From Bacteroidota bacterium (GTDB lineage: Bacteria > Bacteroidota > Bacteroidia > Chitinophagales > Chitinophagaceae), in NCBI GenBank assembly GCA_023423405.1, contig JAFAFR010000008.1, positions 401,799 through 465,798 on the forward strand: a stretch of DNA of 64,000 nt. The letters run 5' to 3'. Made by a program: the position numbers and the translations under genes. The notes beneath the pieces are model-generated. The model was not told the DNA's origin. It searched no databases and saw only the letters and a list, made by a program, of their open reading frames with translations. Positions 33,574-42,304 of this stretch are shown piece by piece. The stretch's first letter is position 1. Each line of letters starts with the position of its first letter.

Positions 33574-34848
33574 ATGCTGTACCACTTAATTGATTGGTTA
33601 AAAACTTTAGGAGTAAAGTTCCCGGGAAGTGCACTGTTTCAGTTCATCACTTCCCGGGTGTTGCTGGCCGTTATCCTCTCGCTGATCATTACCACCGTTT
33701 TCGGTAAGAAACTGATCAGCTACCTGCTGAAAAAGCAGGTAGGCGAGTCCGTTAGAGACCTCGGGCTCCAGGGCGAACAGCAGAAAAAAGGAACGCCTAC
33801 CATGGGCGGCCTTATCATCATACTGGCCGTGATCCTGCCAACACTGTTGCTGGCAGATCTTTCCAAGGCCTATGTGCGGCTGATGATATTCAGCACCATC
33901 TGGCTGGGGCTTATCGGGTTCATCGACGATTACCTCAAGCTGCGTGCGAAAAAGATCGCCCAGCAACAGGGTGTGGCGTATAAAAAGGGTGATAAGGACG
34001 GCCTGGCCGGCTGGTTCAAAATAATGGGACAAGTAGGACTGGGACTGATCATAGGCCTCACCCTGCTGTTCAATGAGAATACCAGGGTATGGCGTGAATA
34101 TACGGGCACGCCGCAGAAAGGAGAGAACATGAAAGTGGTGAAGTTCCAGGGCAAGGAAAGGTATTTTGTGGAAGCGAACGAACCCATCACCACCATTCCT
34201 TTCGTGAAATCGCACGAGTTCAACTATGCCAAGTTGTTGCCGCAGGCCCTGCGCGGATTCACTTCGGTATTGTACATCATGCTGGTGATCTTTATTGTGA
34301 CGGCCGTGTCCAACGGCGCCAATATCACCGACGGACTTGATGGACTGGCGACGGGCGTGAGCGCCATCATCGGCGTATGCCTCGGCGTATTCGCATACGC
34401 CAGCGGCAACCTCATCCTGGCCGACTACCTGAACATCATGTATATACCCAACCTGGGTGAGCTGTCCATATTCATCGGGGCCATGATTGGCGCCTGCGTG
34501 GGCTTTCTCTGGTACAACGCTTACCCGGCGCAGGTTTTCATGGGTGATACCGGCAGCCTGATGCTCGGCGGCGTAATCGCTGCACTGGCCATCATCGTGC
34601 GGAAAGAATGGCTCATACCCATCTTCTGCGGTGTGTTCCTGGTAGAAAACCTGAGCGTGGTATTACAGGTAAGTTATTTTAAATATACCCGGAAGAAGTA
34701 TGGGGAAGGAAGACGCATTTTCCTGATGAGTCCGCTGCACCACCATTACCAGAAACTGGGATACCATGAAAGTAAGATTGTGACACGATTCTGGATCGTT
34801 ACGATATTCTGCGTGATCTTTTCCATTGTTACCCTGAAGATCCGCTGA
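33574..34848 (+). CDS. mraY: phospho-MurNAc-pentapeptide transferase
   Basis: MraY makes lipid I by moving phospho-MurNAc-pentapeptide to undecaprenyl phosphate in the inner membrane. The 424-residue protein has about ten membrane helices and the conserved sequences KKGTPTMGGL, LGLIGFIDDYLKLR, NITDGLDGLATG, FMGDTGSLMLGG and PLHHHYQKLGYHE. The start is ATG 33574 (MLYHLIDWLK); a GTG at 33547 is in frame but falls in the inverted repeat. A loop of about 60 residues after the third helix (around TGTPQKGENMKVVKFQGKE) is longer than in E. coli, as is usual for Bacteroidota. Confidence 0.96.
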   Translation: MLYHLIDWLKTLGVKFPGSALFQFITSRVLLAVILSLIITTVFGKKLISYLLKKQVGESVRDLGLQGEQQKKGTPTMGGLIIILAVILPTLLLADLSKAYVRLMIFSTIWLGLIGFIDDYLKLRAKKIAQQQGVAYKKGDKDGLAGWFKIMGQVGLGLIIGLTLLFNENTRVWREYTGTPQKGENMKVVKFQGKERYFVEANEPITTIPFVKSHEFNYAKLLPQALRGFTSVLYIMLVIFIVTAVSNGANITDGLDGLATGVSAIIGVCLGVFAYASGNLILADYLNIMYIPNLGELSIFIGAMIGACVGFLWYNAYPAQVFMGDTGSLMLGGVIAALAIIVRKEWLIPIFCGVFLVENLSVVLQVSYFKYTRKKYGEGRRIFLMSPLHHHYQKLGYHESKIVTRFWIVTIFCVIFSIVTLKIR

Positions 34849-34945
34849 GAAGACATCGAAAAACCGCGTGCTTTAGAAGGAATTTGTGGTGCAGAAATCC
34901 TATACTGTTGAAGAACCCCCGATCCGTGGAAACCTTTTTCCTTAC

Positions 34946-36286
34946 ATGAAAGAACAGGTGATCATATTAGGGGCCGGGGAAAGCGGCGTGGGCGCTGCCC
35001 TGCTGGCAAAGAGAAAAGGCTACAACTGCCTCGTGAGCGACGGCGGCCTGCTTAAAGCGGAGCACCGCCGCGAACTGGAAGAGAATGGCATCGAATGGGA
35101 AGAAGGCGGCCACAGTGAAGAGCGGGTACTGAGCGGAGCGCTGGTGATCAAAAGCCCGGGTATTCCAGAAAAGAATGAACTGGTCAAAAAAATCAGGGCC
35201 AGGAACATACCGGTGATCAGTGAAATTGAATGGGCCTACCGGTTTATAGGCGACAGCGAGGTGATAGCGATCACGGGCAGCAACGGGAAAACGACAACAA
35301 CAGCATTGACCCATCATATTTGTAAGGAAGCGGAACTGGAATGTGCATTGGTAGGTAACATCGGTTACAGTTTTGCACGCCAAGTGGCGCTCGATCCAAA
35401 GCCCTGGTATATTGCTGAGATCAGCAGTTTCCAGTTGGATGATATCGTAAGCTTCAGGCCACATATTGCCATCCTCACAAATATTACGGAAGACCACCTC
35501 GACCGTTACGATTACCAGTTTGGAAAATACATCGCCAGCAAGTTCCGGATCACGATGAACCAGAAACCATCGGACCATTTTATTTACTGTGCCGACGACG
35601 AAGTGACCATGCAGCATATAAAAGAATTTTCAATCCTATCTAACCCATTACCAACCAGTATGAGAAAAGAATTACTCCAGGGTGCATTTATTAAGGACAA
35701 CCAGATGACAGTAGCAACGGCAGAAGAAAAATGGCAGATGAGCGTATACGATTTTGCACTCAAGGGAAAACACAATCAATACAATACCATGGCAGCAGGG
35801 TTGGCCGCATCCGTTATCGGTTTGCGGAAAGATAAGATCAGGGAAGCCATCCAGAGCTTTGAAGCGCTGGAACACCGCATGGAACACGTGGCCACCGTGA
35901 GGGGCGTGGAATTCATCAACGACAGCAAGGCTACCAATGTAAACAGCACCTGGTACGCGCTGGAGAGTATGACCCGTCCCACCATTCTCATACTGGGTGG
36001 TGTGGACAAAGGAAACGACTATTCCCTCATACGCGATCTGGTGAAAGAAAAAGTGAAGGCCATTGTATGCATGGGAACAGACAATTTAAAGATCCACGAA
36101 GCCTTTCAGCACGATGTGCCGGTGATGGTGAATACCGGCAGCGCCGCAGAAGCCGTACACTCCGCCTTCCAGCTTTCAAACAAAGGCGATGTGGTATTGC
36201 TCAGCCCCGCCTGTGCCAGCTTTGACCTTTTTAAAAATTATGAAGACCGCGGCCGCCAGTTCAAAGAGGCGGTACGGAATCTTTAA
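34946..36286 (+). CDS. murD: UDP-MurNAc-L-alanine:D-glutamate ligase
   Basis: MurD adds D-Glu to UDP-MurNAc-L-Ala. The 446 residues show an N-terminal Rossmann-like segment VIILGAGESGVGAALLAKR, the ATP loop ITGSNGKTTTTAL, the centre NITEDHLDRYDY, and the C-terminal FINDSKATNVNSTWYALES and LLSPACASFDLFKNYEDRG motifs. ATG 34946 is the family start; the frame is open to 34886 through GTG codons, but the extra 20 residues are not conserved-looking. The gap from mraY is 97 bases and shows nothing I recognise. Confidence 0.95.
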   Translation: MKEQVIILGAGESGVGAALLAKRKGYNCLVSDGGLLKAEHRRELEENGIEWEEGGHSEERVLSGALVIKSPGIPEKNELVKKIRARNIPVISEIEWAYRFIGDSEVIAITGSNGKTTTTALTHHICKEAELECALVGNIGYSFARQVALDPKPWYIAEISSFQLDDIVSFRPHIAILTNITEDHLDRYDYQFGKYIASKFRITMNQKPSDHFIYCADDEVTMQHIKEFSILSNPLPTSMRKELLQGAFIKDNQMTVATAEEKWQMSVYDFALKGKHNQYNTMAAGLAASVIGLRKDKIREAIQSFEALEHRMEHVATVRGVEFINDSKATNVNSTWYALESMTRPTILILGGVDKGNDYSLIRDLVKEKVKAIVCMGTDNLKIHEAFQHDVPVMVNTGSAAEAVHSAFQLSNKGDVVLLSPACASFDLFKNYEDRGRQFKEAVRNL

Positions 36287-36310
36287 ATAAAACAACGGCC
36301 CTGCTATACC

Positions 36311-37531
36311 ATGAACCAGCTCCTCAATAAAACACGCGGCGACAAGGTTATCTGGACCCTGGTGATCCTGCTTGCCCTGGTGTCGCTGCTGGTAGTGTAC
36401 AGCTCCACGGGCTCGCTGGCGTATAAAATGTACAAGGGCAATACCGAAGTATACCTGTTCAAACAGATCGCATTCATTTGCGTGGGCATCATGCTGATCT
36501 ATTTTGCGCACATGGTGAACTATACTTTGTACAGTCGCATCGCGCGCATTCTTTTCCTGATCACCATTCCGCTGCTGTTGTACACGCTGTTTTTCGGCGT
36601 ACGCCTCAACGAAGGCAGCCGCTGGATCCGCCTGCCCATCATCAATCTTACGTTTCAAACCAGCGACCTGGCAAAACTGGCACTGTTCATGTACGTTAGT
36701 CGCATGCTCAGCCGCAAGCAGGACCAGATCAAGGATTTCAAAACAGGCTTCCTGCCGGTGATCATTCCCGTGGCGCTGGTATGCCTGCTCATTGCGCCGG
36801 CCAATCTCTCCACTGCATTGCTGGTGGGCGCTACCAGCATGATGCTGCTCTTCATCGGCAGGGTGCGCATGAAGCACTTGGTGCTCACCGGGCTGGTGGC
36901 CATGATACCCGTGCTGCTGCTCGTGGGCGCCGCCATGATCCAGCACAAAACCGGTAACGGCGTCAAGACCCGTACGGAAGGAAAGTCGCGGCTCTTTGCA
37001 CGCGTGAGCACCTGGGTGAACCGCGTGGAAACATTCATGTACGGCGGCGATAAGGACAATGAAGACGATAACTACCAGGTGAACCAGGCAAAAATTGCCA
37101 TCGCCAAGGGCGGTGTATTCGGGCTGGGTCCCGGTAACAGCGAGCAGCGCAATTTCCTGCCGCATCCCTATTCCGATTTCATTTACGCCATCATCATTGA
37201 AGAATACGGCATCCTCGGCGGCGCCGTGATCATATTGGTATACCTCGTTTTTCTATTCAGGAGCATCCAGTTATTCCGGAAATGTCCCTATGCGTTTGGT
37301 GCATTTCTCGCGCTGGCCCTGAGTTTCACGCTGGTATTCCAGGCTATGGCCAATATGGCGGTGAACGTGAACCTCTTCCCGGTAACGGGCGTCACGCTGC
37401 CGCTGGTGAGCATGGGCGGAAGTTCCTTCCTGTTCACCTGTGTTGCCATCGGCATTATACTGAGCGTATCACGATACGTGGAAAAGAACGAGGCAAATAA
37501 AAAAGGAGATACAGAAACGGTGTTTGCATGA
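36311..37531 (+). CDS. ftsW: FtsW, SEDS-family peptidoglycan glycosyltransferase
   Basis: FtsW polymerises septal glycan strands with FtsI. The 406-residue protein has ten membrane helices and the SEDS features LNEGSRWIRLP and the FTSW/RODA/SPOVE-type end NMAVNVNLFPVTGVTLPLVSMGG (seen in segments). A loop of about 60 charged residues (around TRTEGKSRLFARVSTW) lies before GGVFGLGPGNSEQRNFLP. The ATGA overlap with murG shows coupling. Confidence 0.95.
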   Translation: MNQLLNKTRGDKVIWTLVILLALVSLLVVYSSTGSLAYKMYKGNTEVYLFKQIAFICVGIMLIYFAHMVNYTLYSRIARILFLITIPLLLYTLFFGVRLNEGSRWIRLPIINLTFQTSDLAKLALFMYVSRMLSRKQDQIKDFKTGFLPVIIPVALVCLLIAPANLSTALLVGATSMMLLFIGRVRMKHLVLTGLVAMIPVLLLVGAAMIQHKTGNGVKTRTEGKSRLFARVSTWVNRVETFMYGGDKDNEDDNYQVNQAKIAIAKGGVFGLGPGNSEQRNFLPHPYSDFIYAIIIEEYGILGGAVIILVYLVFLFRSIQLFRKCPYAFGAFLALALSFTLVFQAMANMAVNVNLFPVTGVTLPLVSMGGSSFLFTCVAIGIILSVSRYVEKNEANKKGDTETVFA

Positions 37532-38619
37532 AGAAGCGAATGATCATTGCGGGGGGCGGAACAGGCGGACATATTTTTCCCGCCATTGCCATTGCCAATG
37601 CCCTGCGGAAAGCAGCGCCGGATGTGGAGATTCTTTTTGTAGGGGCGAAAGGAAAGATGGAAATGGAAAAAGTACCGCAGGCGGGTTATCCCATTAAGGG
37701 ACTCGACATTGCAGGATTCAACAGAAGTTCTTTGCTTAAGAATATCACCCTGCCGGTTAAACTGGTCAGGAGTTTTTTCCAGGTGCGCCGTATCCTGCGC
37801 GATTTTCGTCCCGATGCGGTGATTGGTGTTGGCGGCTATTCCAGCTTCCCGGTATTGCGGCTGGCGCAGAAAATGGGCATCCCCAGTTTTTTGCACGAGT
37901 CCAATTCCTTCGCCGGTAAAACCAACCAGTTGCTGGGAAAAAGAGCCACCAACATATTCGTGGCCACGGAGGGAATGGAGAAATTTTTTCCGGCTGAAAA
38001 GATCATGGTGACGGGAAACCCGGTCAGGAGCAGCATTTCAGGCACCCTGCCCGATAGAGACCAGGCCCTTCGTTCCTTTGGCCTCGATCCTGCACGCACC
38101 ACGGTTTTATCGGTAGGCGGCAGTTTGGGCGCACGGAGTATTAACCTGGCCATGGAAGCGGGATTGCCAAAACTGGAGGCCGCGGGACTGCAACTGATCT
38201 GGCAGGTGGGAAAAGGAAATTTGCCGGCGCAGGTTCCGGCGGCAGGTGAGGGAAAGAGTTGGCTGGTGGTCAGCGAATTCATTCCTGATATGGAAAGGGC
38301 CTATGCCGCAGCCGACATCGTGGTATCGCGAGCAGGCGCCATGGCCATTGCAGAACTCTGCGTGGTGCAGAAGCCGGCCATTCTGGTGCCCTATCCTTTT
38401 GCAGCCGAAGACCACCAGACCGTGAATGCAACAGTGCTGGTGGATAAGCAGGCGGCAATAATGGTAAAGGACAGCGAGGTGAAAGAAAAACTGGTGGACA
38501 CCATCCTGGAACTGGCAAAAGACCCATTGGAACAGAAGGCATTGAAACAGCATATCAGTCCGCTCGGCGCCCGGAACGCAGACGAGGTGATTGCGGCAGC
38601 CATATTAAAACACAGCTAG
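37528..38619 (+). CDS. murG: lipid II synthase MurG
   Basis: MurG (GT28) adds GlcNAc to lipid I on the inner face of the membrane. The 363 residues contain the first glycine loop IAGGGTGGHIFPAIAIAN, the second loop GVGGYSSFPVL, HESNSFAGKTNQ, the third loop VLSVGGSLGARSIN and VVSRAGAMAIAELC near the UDP-GlcNAc site. It overlaps ftsW by 4 bases and murC by 1 base (TAGTG). Confidence 0.96.
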   Translation: MKKRMIIAGGGTGGHIFPAIAIANALRKAAPDVEILFVGAKGKMEMEKVPQAGYPIKGLDIAGFNRSSLLKNITLPVKLVRSFFQVRRILRDFRPDAVIGVGGYSSFPVLRLAQKMGIPSFLHESNSFAGKTNQLLGKRATNIFVATEGMEKFFPAEKIMVTGNPVRSSISGTLPDRDQALRSFGLDPARTTVLSVGGSLGARSINLAMEAGLPKLEAAGLQLIWQVGKGNLPAQVPAAGEGKSWLVVSEFIPDMERAYAAADIVVSRAGAMAIAELCVVQKPAILVPYPFAAEDHQTVNATVLVDKQAAIMVKDSEVKEKLVDTILELAKDPLEQKALKQHISPLGARNADEVIAAAILKHS

Positions 38620-40007
38620 TGTTATCGGTAAAAGACATACAAACGGTTTACTTCATCGGCATCGGCGGCATCGGCATGAGCGCCCTGGCCCGTTATTTCC
38701 ATTCGCTGGGAAAAGAAGTGGCGGGTTACGACAAAACGCCCACGCCGCTTACCCATGCGCTGGAAGCAGAAGGCATCCGCATCCATTATACAGATGATAC
38801 AGCTCTTTTACCGCCGGCTGTGAACCTGGTGGTGTACACACCCGCTGTTCCTGCCGGTCACGGTGAACTCAGTTATTTCAGGGAAGCCGGCGTTCCGGTT
38901 ATGAAACGCAGCGAAGTGCTGGGCGTTATCAGCAACAGCTCTTTCAATATCTGCATCGGTGGCACGCACGGCAAAACCACCACCACCACGCTTACCGCGC
39001 ACATCCTGCGGCATACGGGTTATGGCTGCAACGCCTTCCTGGGTGGTATCAGCGTGAACTACAACACCAATTTCTGGAGCGATCCGCGCAACCTCGCCGT
39101 GATAGAAGCCGACGAATACGACCGCAGTTTCTTACGCCTCTTTCCTGATATTGCCGTGATCAGTTCCATGGACCCCGACCACCTCGACATCTATGGAACA
39201 GAAGAAGCGCTGCAGGAAGCCTTTATCGAATTCAGCCAGCGCCTGAAACCGGGTGGCACGCTCTTCAGCAAATTCGGACTGCCCCACGGCAGGTCCCTCG
39301 TGGCGCCGCGCCATCTTACCTACAGCCTGCAGAACGAGTCGGCCGATGTCTATGCTTCCAATATCAGCATGCACAACGGTTCTTATCGTTTTGATCTTTT
39401 CCTGCCCGATACGATGATCACCGGCATAGAACTCAATATGGGTGGATTGCACAATGTGGAGAATGCTGTGGTGTCCATCGCCATCGCCCACCAGTTGGGC
39501 ATTCCGGGCGATAAGATCAAAGAAGCGGTAGCGGCTTTCGAGGGTGTGAAACGGCGGTTTGAATACGTGTTCCGCAACGGGCAGATCGTTTACGTGGACG
39601 ACTATGCGCACCACCCCGAAGAGCTGAAAGCCCTGCTGAAAGGCGCCCGCGCGCTGTTCCCCAACCGTACCTGCGTGGTGATCTTCCAGCCGCACCTCTA
39701 CACCCGCACGCGCGACCTGCAGGAAGGTTTCGCCGCCAGCCTCGACCTCGCCGATGAAGTGATACTACTGCCCATCTATCCCGCAAGGGAACTGCCCATC
39801 GCCGGCGTCAGCAGCGAGCTTATTCTCGATAAAATGCAGATCGCCGATAAATGGATCCTGGACAAAACCGCCGTGCTGGAAAAACTCCGGAAGGAGATAT
39901 TACCTGCTGTACGTCCCGACCAGCCCCTGCTGCTGATCACCGCCGGCGCCGGCGACATTGATACACTGGTTGAACCCATTAAAGAACTGATCAAAGAAAA
40001 ATGGTGA
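38619..40007 (+). CDS. murC: UDP-MurNAc:L-alanine ligase
   Basis: MurC joins L-Ala to UDP-MurNAc, the first step of stem-peptide assembly. The 462-residue protein starts at GTG 38619 and shows VYFIGIGGIGMSALARYF, the ATP loop CIGGTHGKTTTTTLTAHIL, VIEADEYDRSFL, DDYAHHPEELKALL and ITAGAGDIDTL. The GTG shares one base with the murG stop. It overlaps ftsQ by 7 bases. No ddl gene lies between murC and ftsQ. Confidence 0.96.
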   Translation: MLSVKDIQTVYFIGIGGIGMSALARYFHSLGKEVAGYDKTPTPLTHALEAEGIRIHYTDDTALLPPAVNLVVYTPAVPAGHGELSYFREAGVPVMKRSEVLGVISNSSFNICIGGTHGKTTTTTLTAHILRHTGYGCNAFLGGISVNYNTNFWSDPRNLAVIEADEYDRSFLRLFPDIAVISSMDPDHLDIYGTEEALQEAFIEFSQRLKPGGTLFSKFGLPHGRSLVAPRHLTYSLQNESADVYASNISMHNGSYRFDLFLPDTMITGIELNMGGLHNVENAVVSIAIAHQLGIPGDKIKEAVAAFEGVKRRFEYVFRNGQIVYVDDYAHHPEELKALLKGARALFPNRTCVVIFQPHLYTRTRDLQEGFAASLDLADEVILLPIYPARELPIAGVSSELILDKMQIADKWILDKTAVLEKLRKEILPAVRPDQPLLLITAGAGDIDTLVEPIKELIKEKW

Positions 40008-40888
40008 CACGCCGCCTGAACATAAAAAAGATACTGGTCTTCTGCTGCTGGCTGCTGGCTGGCAGCGGCATGCTGGTATTGCTGGTGGCGGCCATCCGGC
40101 GTGGCAATGTAGCGCGTTGCGAAAATGTGGAAATAGCATTCAGGGGGAAGGAAAACAATTTTCTCAACCGTTCCGATATCTGGAGCATGATGGGACTCAA
40201 AGGTCCGCAGGAACTGAAGGGGCGCCCGCTCGAAAAAATCGACCTGGTAAGCCTGGAGAAAAAACTGAAAGGCAACAGTTGGGTGCAGGGTGCAGAACTG
40301 TTCTTTGATAAAAAAGGCATTCTGCAGGTAAGGGTCACCGAAAGAAAACCCATCGCGCGGATCTTTACCGGCTTTGGCGCTTCTTACTATATCGACAGCA
40401 GTGGAAAATACCTGCCGCTGGGTCTTGGTAAACCCGCCATGCGCCTGCCTGTATTTACCGGCATGCCCGAAAAGGCAGACAGGCTGGCGGGGCGCGACAG
40501 CCTGGTGCTGAAAGGGGTGAAGGAGATCAGCCGGGTGCTTACGGAAGACGCTTTCTGGCAGGCACAGGTAACGCAGGTAGACCTCGATGCGAAAGGAAAC
40601 TTCGACCTGGTGCCGCTGGTGGGGAAACACTTGGTGCACTTTGGCGATGGCAGCGAAGTGGCCGATAAATTCAGGCGCCTCGGCATTTTTTATAAGCAGG
40701 TATTGAATAAAACGGGGATCGATTATTACAAATCGGTCAGCGTGGCATTCGACAAACAGGTGATCGGTGAAAAAGATGGTCCAATATCCACATCCGTGGA
40801 TAAAAAAAACGGGCCGGGAGCCTCGCCGGCATCACCTTTAGCGGTTAATAGCAGCAGCACTAAAACAACTAAAATAAACGGTTTATGA
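40001..40888 (+). CDS. ftsQ: cell division protein FtsQ
   Basis: The 295-residue protein has a short basic cytoplasmic start, one membrane helix (ILVFCCWLLAGSGMLVLLVA) and a POTRA-like and beta domain, including NSWVQGAELFFDKKGILQVRVTERKP in segments, which is the FtsQ core. It ends in a low-complexity Ser/Thr/Pro tail. FtsQ links early and late divisome proteins in the periplasm. The call rests on topology and place; sequence similarity in this family is low. It overlaps murC by 7 bases and ftsA by 4. Confidence 0.88.
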   Translation: MVTRRLNIKKILVFCCWLLAGSGMLVLLVAAIRRGNVARCENVEIAFRGKENNFLNRSDIWSMMGLKGPQELKGRPLEKIDLVSLEKKLKGNSWVQGAELFFDKKGILQVRVTERKPIARIFTGFGASYYIDSSGKYLPLGLGKPAMRLPVFTGMPEKADRLAGRDSLVLKGVKEISRVLTEDAFWQAQVTQVDLDAKGNFDLVPLVGKHLVHFGDGSEVADKFRRLGIFYKQVLNKTGIDYYKSVSVAFDKQVIGEKDGPISTSVDKKNGPGASPASPLAVNSSSTKTTKINGL

Positions 40889-42261
40889 ATCACGAACAGC
40901 CCATCATTGTAGGATTGGACATTGGCACTACAAAGATTGCAGCGATAGCGGGTAGAAAGAACGAATATGGCAAGCTGGAAATCCTTGGGTTTGGACGTGC
41001 CAACAGTAATGGCGTGAAACACGGCCAGGTGCTGAACATCGACGAAACGATCAAGGCCATCGCCTGCGCGCTCGAAAGCTGCTATGCTTCCAATCCCAAC
41101 CTCGAGATCAGCGAAGTGTATGTGGGCATTGCAGGTCATCATATCAAAAGTTTGCAGACCCGCGGCGATATTGTTCGCCAAACGAACGAAGAGGAGATCT
41201 CCCAGCGAGAGATCGACCAGCTCGTGGCCGACCAGTACAAAACCTATATTCCTGCAGGCGACCAGATCATCGACGTGATCCCGCAGGAATTCACCGTAGA
41301 TAATTTCCAGAACATTCCCAATCCCATTGGATACGGCGGTGTGAAAGTGGGCGCCAATTTCCACATCATAACCGGCGATAAGAATGCCATCCGCAATATC
41401 AACCGTGCGGTGGAAAAAAGCGGGCTTCATACCAAGGACCTGGTATTGCAGCCACTGGCTTCGGCGGCGGCGGTGATGGGGCAGGAAGATATTGAAGCCG
41501 GCGTTGCCATTGTAGACATCGGCGGCGGCACTACCGACCTGGCCGTATTTTACGAAGGCATCCTGAAACACACGGCGGTGATCCCCTTTGGCGGCGAGAA
41601 CATTACCAATGATATCAAAACCGGGCTGGGTGTATTGAAAACACAGGCCGAGCAAATGAAAGTGCAGTTCGGCTCCGCCCTTGCCAATGAAGCCAAGGCC
41701 AATGCCTTTATAACGATCCCGGGTATGCGCGGATTGCCACCCAAGGAGATCAGCGTGCGCAACCTCGCCAATATCATCCAGGCCCGCATGAGCGAGATCA
41801 TGGACTTTGTTACTTACCACCTCAAGCAGGTGGGTATGGACAACCGCATGCTCAATGGCGGCATCGTACTCACCGGCGGCGGTTCCCAGTTGAAGCACCT
41901 TATCCAGCTCACTGAATACGTAACCGGGCTCAATGCCCGTATCGGCTACCCCAATGAACACCTTGCATCCGGTCACATCGATGAACTGACCAAACCTATG
42001 TATGCCACCTGTATCGGGCTGATCCTGAAAGGCTACGACGACTACGAGCGCAACAGGAAACAGTTCGAACGGAAATTCCGTCCTGTAGAAATCCCACGTG
42101 AACTCCAGAAAGCAGCGGTTGAACCGGAAAAGCCTGCTGCCGAAGAAACCACTGTACCCGTGACTAACCGAAAATCAGAACTCGGCATCAACCGGTTCTG
42201 GAGCAAATTCAAGGACAACCTGATCGACCTGTTCAAAGAAGAGGAAGACCAGCACCTATAG
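40885..42261 (+). CDS. ftsA: cell division protein FtsA
   Basis: FtsA is the actin-like protein that tethers FtsZ to the membrane. The 458 residues contain phosphate-1 IVGLDIGTTKIAAIAGRK, phosphate-2 VAIVDIGGGTTDLAVF, and the adenosine motif GGIVLTGGGSQLKHL. After a Pro/Glu-rich linker the protein ends in an amphipathic helix (INRFWSKFKDNLIDLFKE) expected to bind the membrane. The ATGA overlap with ftsQ indicates coupling; ftsZ follows after 43 bases. Confidence 0.96.
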   Translation: MNHEQPIIVGLDIGTTKIAAIAGRKNEYGKLEILGFGRANSNGVKHGQVLNIDETIKAIACALESCYASNPNLEISEVYVGIAGHHIKSLQTRGDIVRQTNEEEISQREIDQLVADQYKTYIPAGDQIIDVIPQEFTVDNFQNIPNPIGYGGVKVGANFHIITGDKNAIRNINRAVEKSGLHTKDLVLQPLASAAAVMGQEDIEAGVAIVDIGGGTTDLAVFYEGILKHTAVIPFGGENITNDIKTGLGVLKTQAEQMKVQFGSALANEAKANAFITIPGMRGLPPKEISVRNLANIIQARMSEIMDFVTYHLKQVGMDNRMLNGGIVLTGGGSQLKHLIQLTEYVTGLNARIGYPNEHLASGHIDELTKPMYATCIGLILKGYDDYERNRKQFERKFRPVEIPRELQKAAVEPEKPAAEETTVPVTNRKSELGINRFWSKFKDNLIDLFKEEEDQHL

Positions 42262-42304
42262 GACCATACATACAACCCATTATTCTAAAAAACAACAACG
42301 TGTT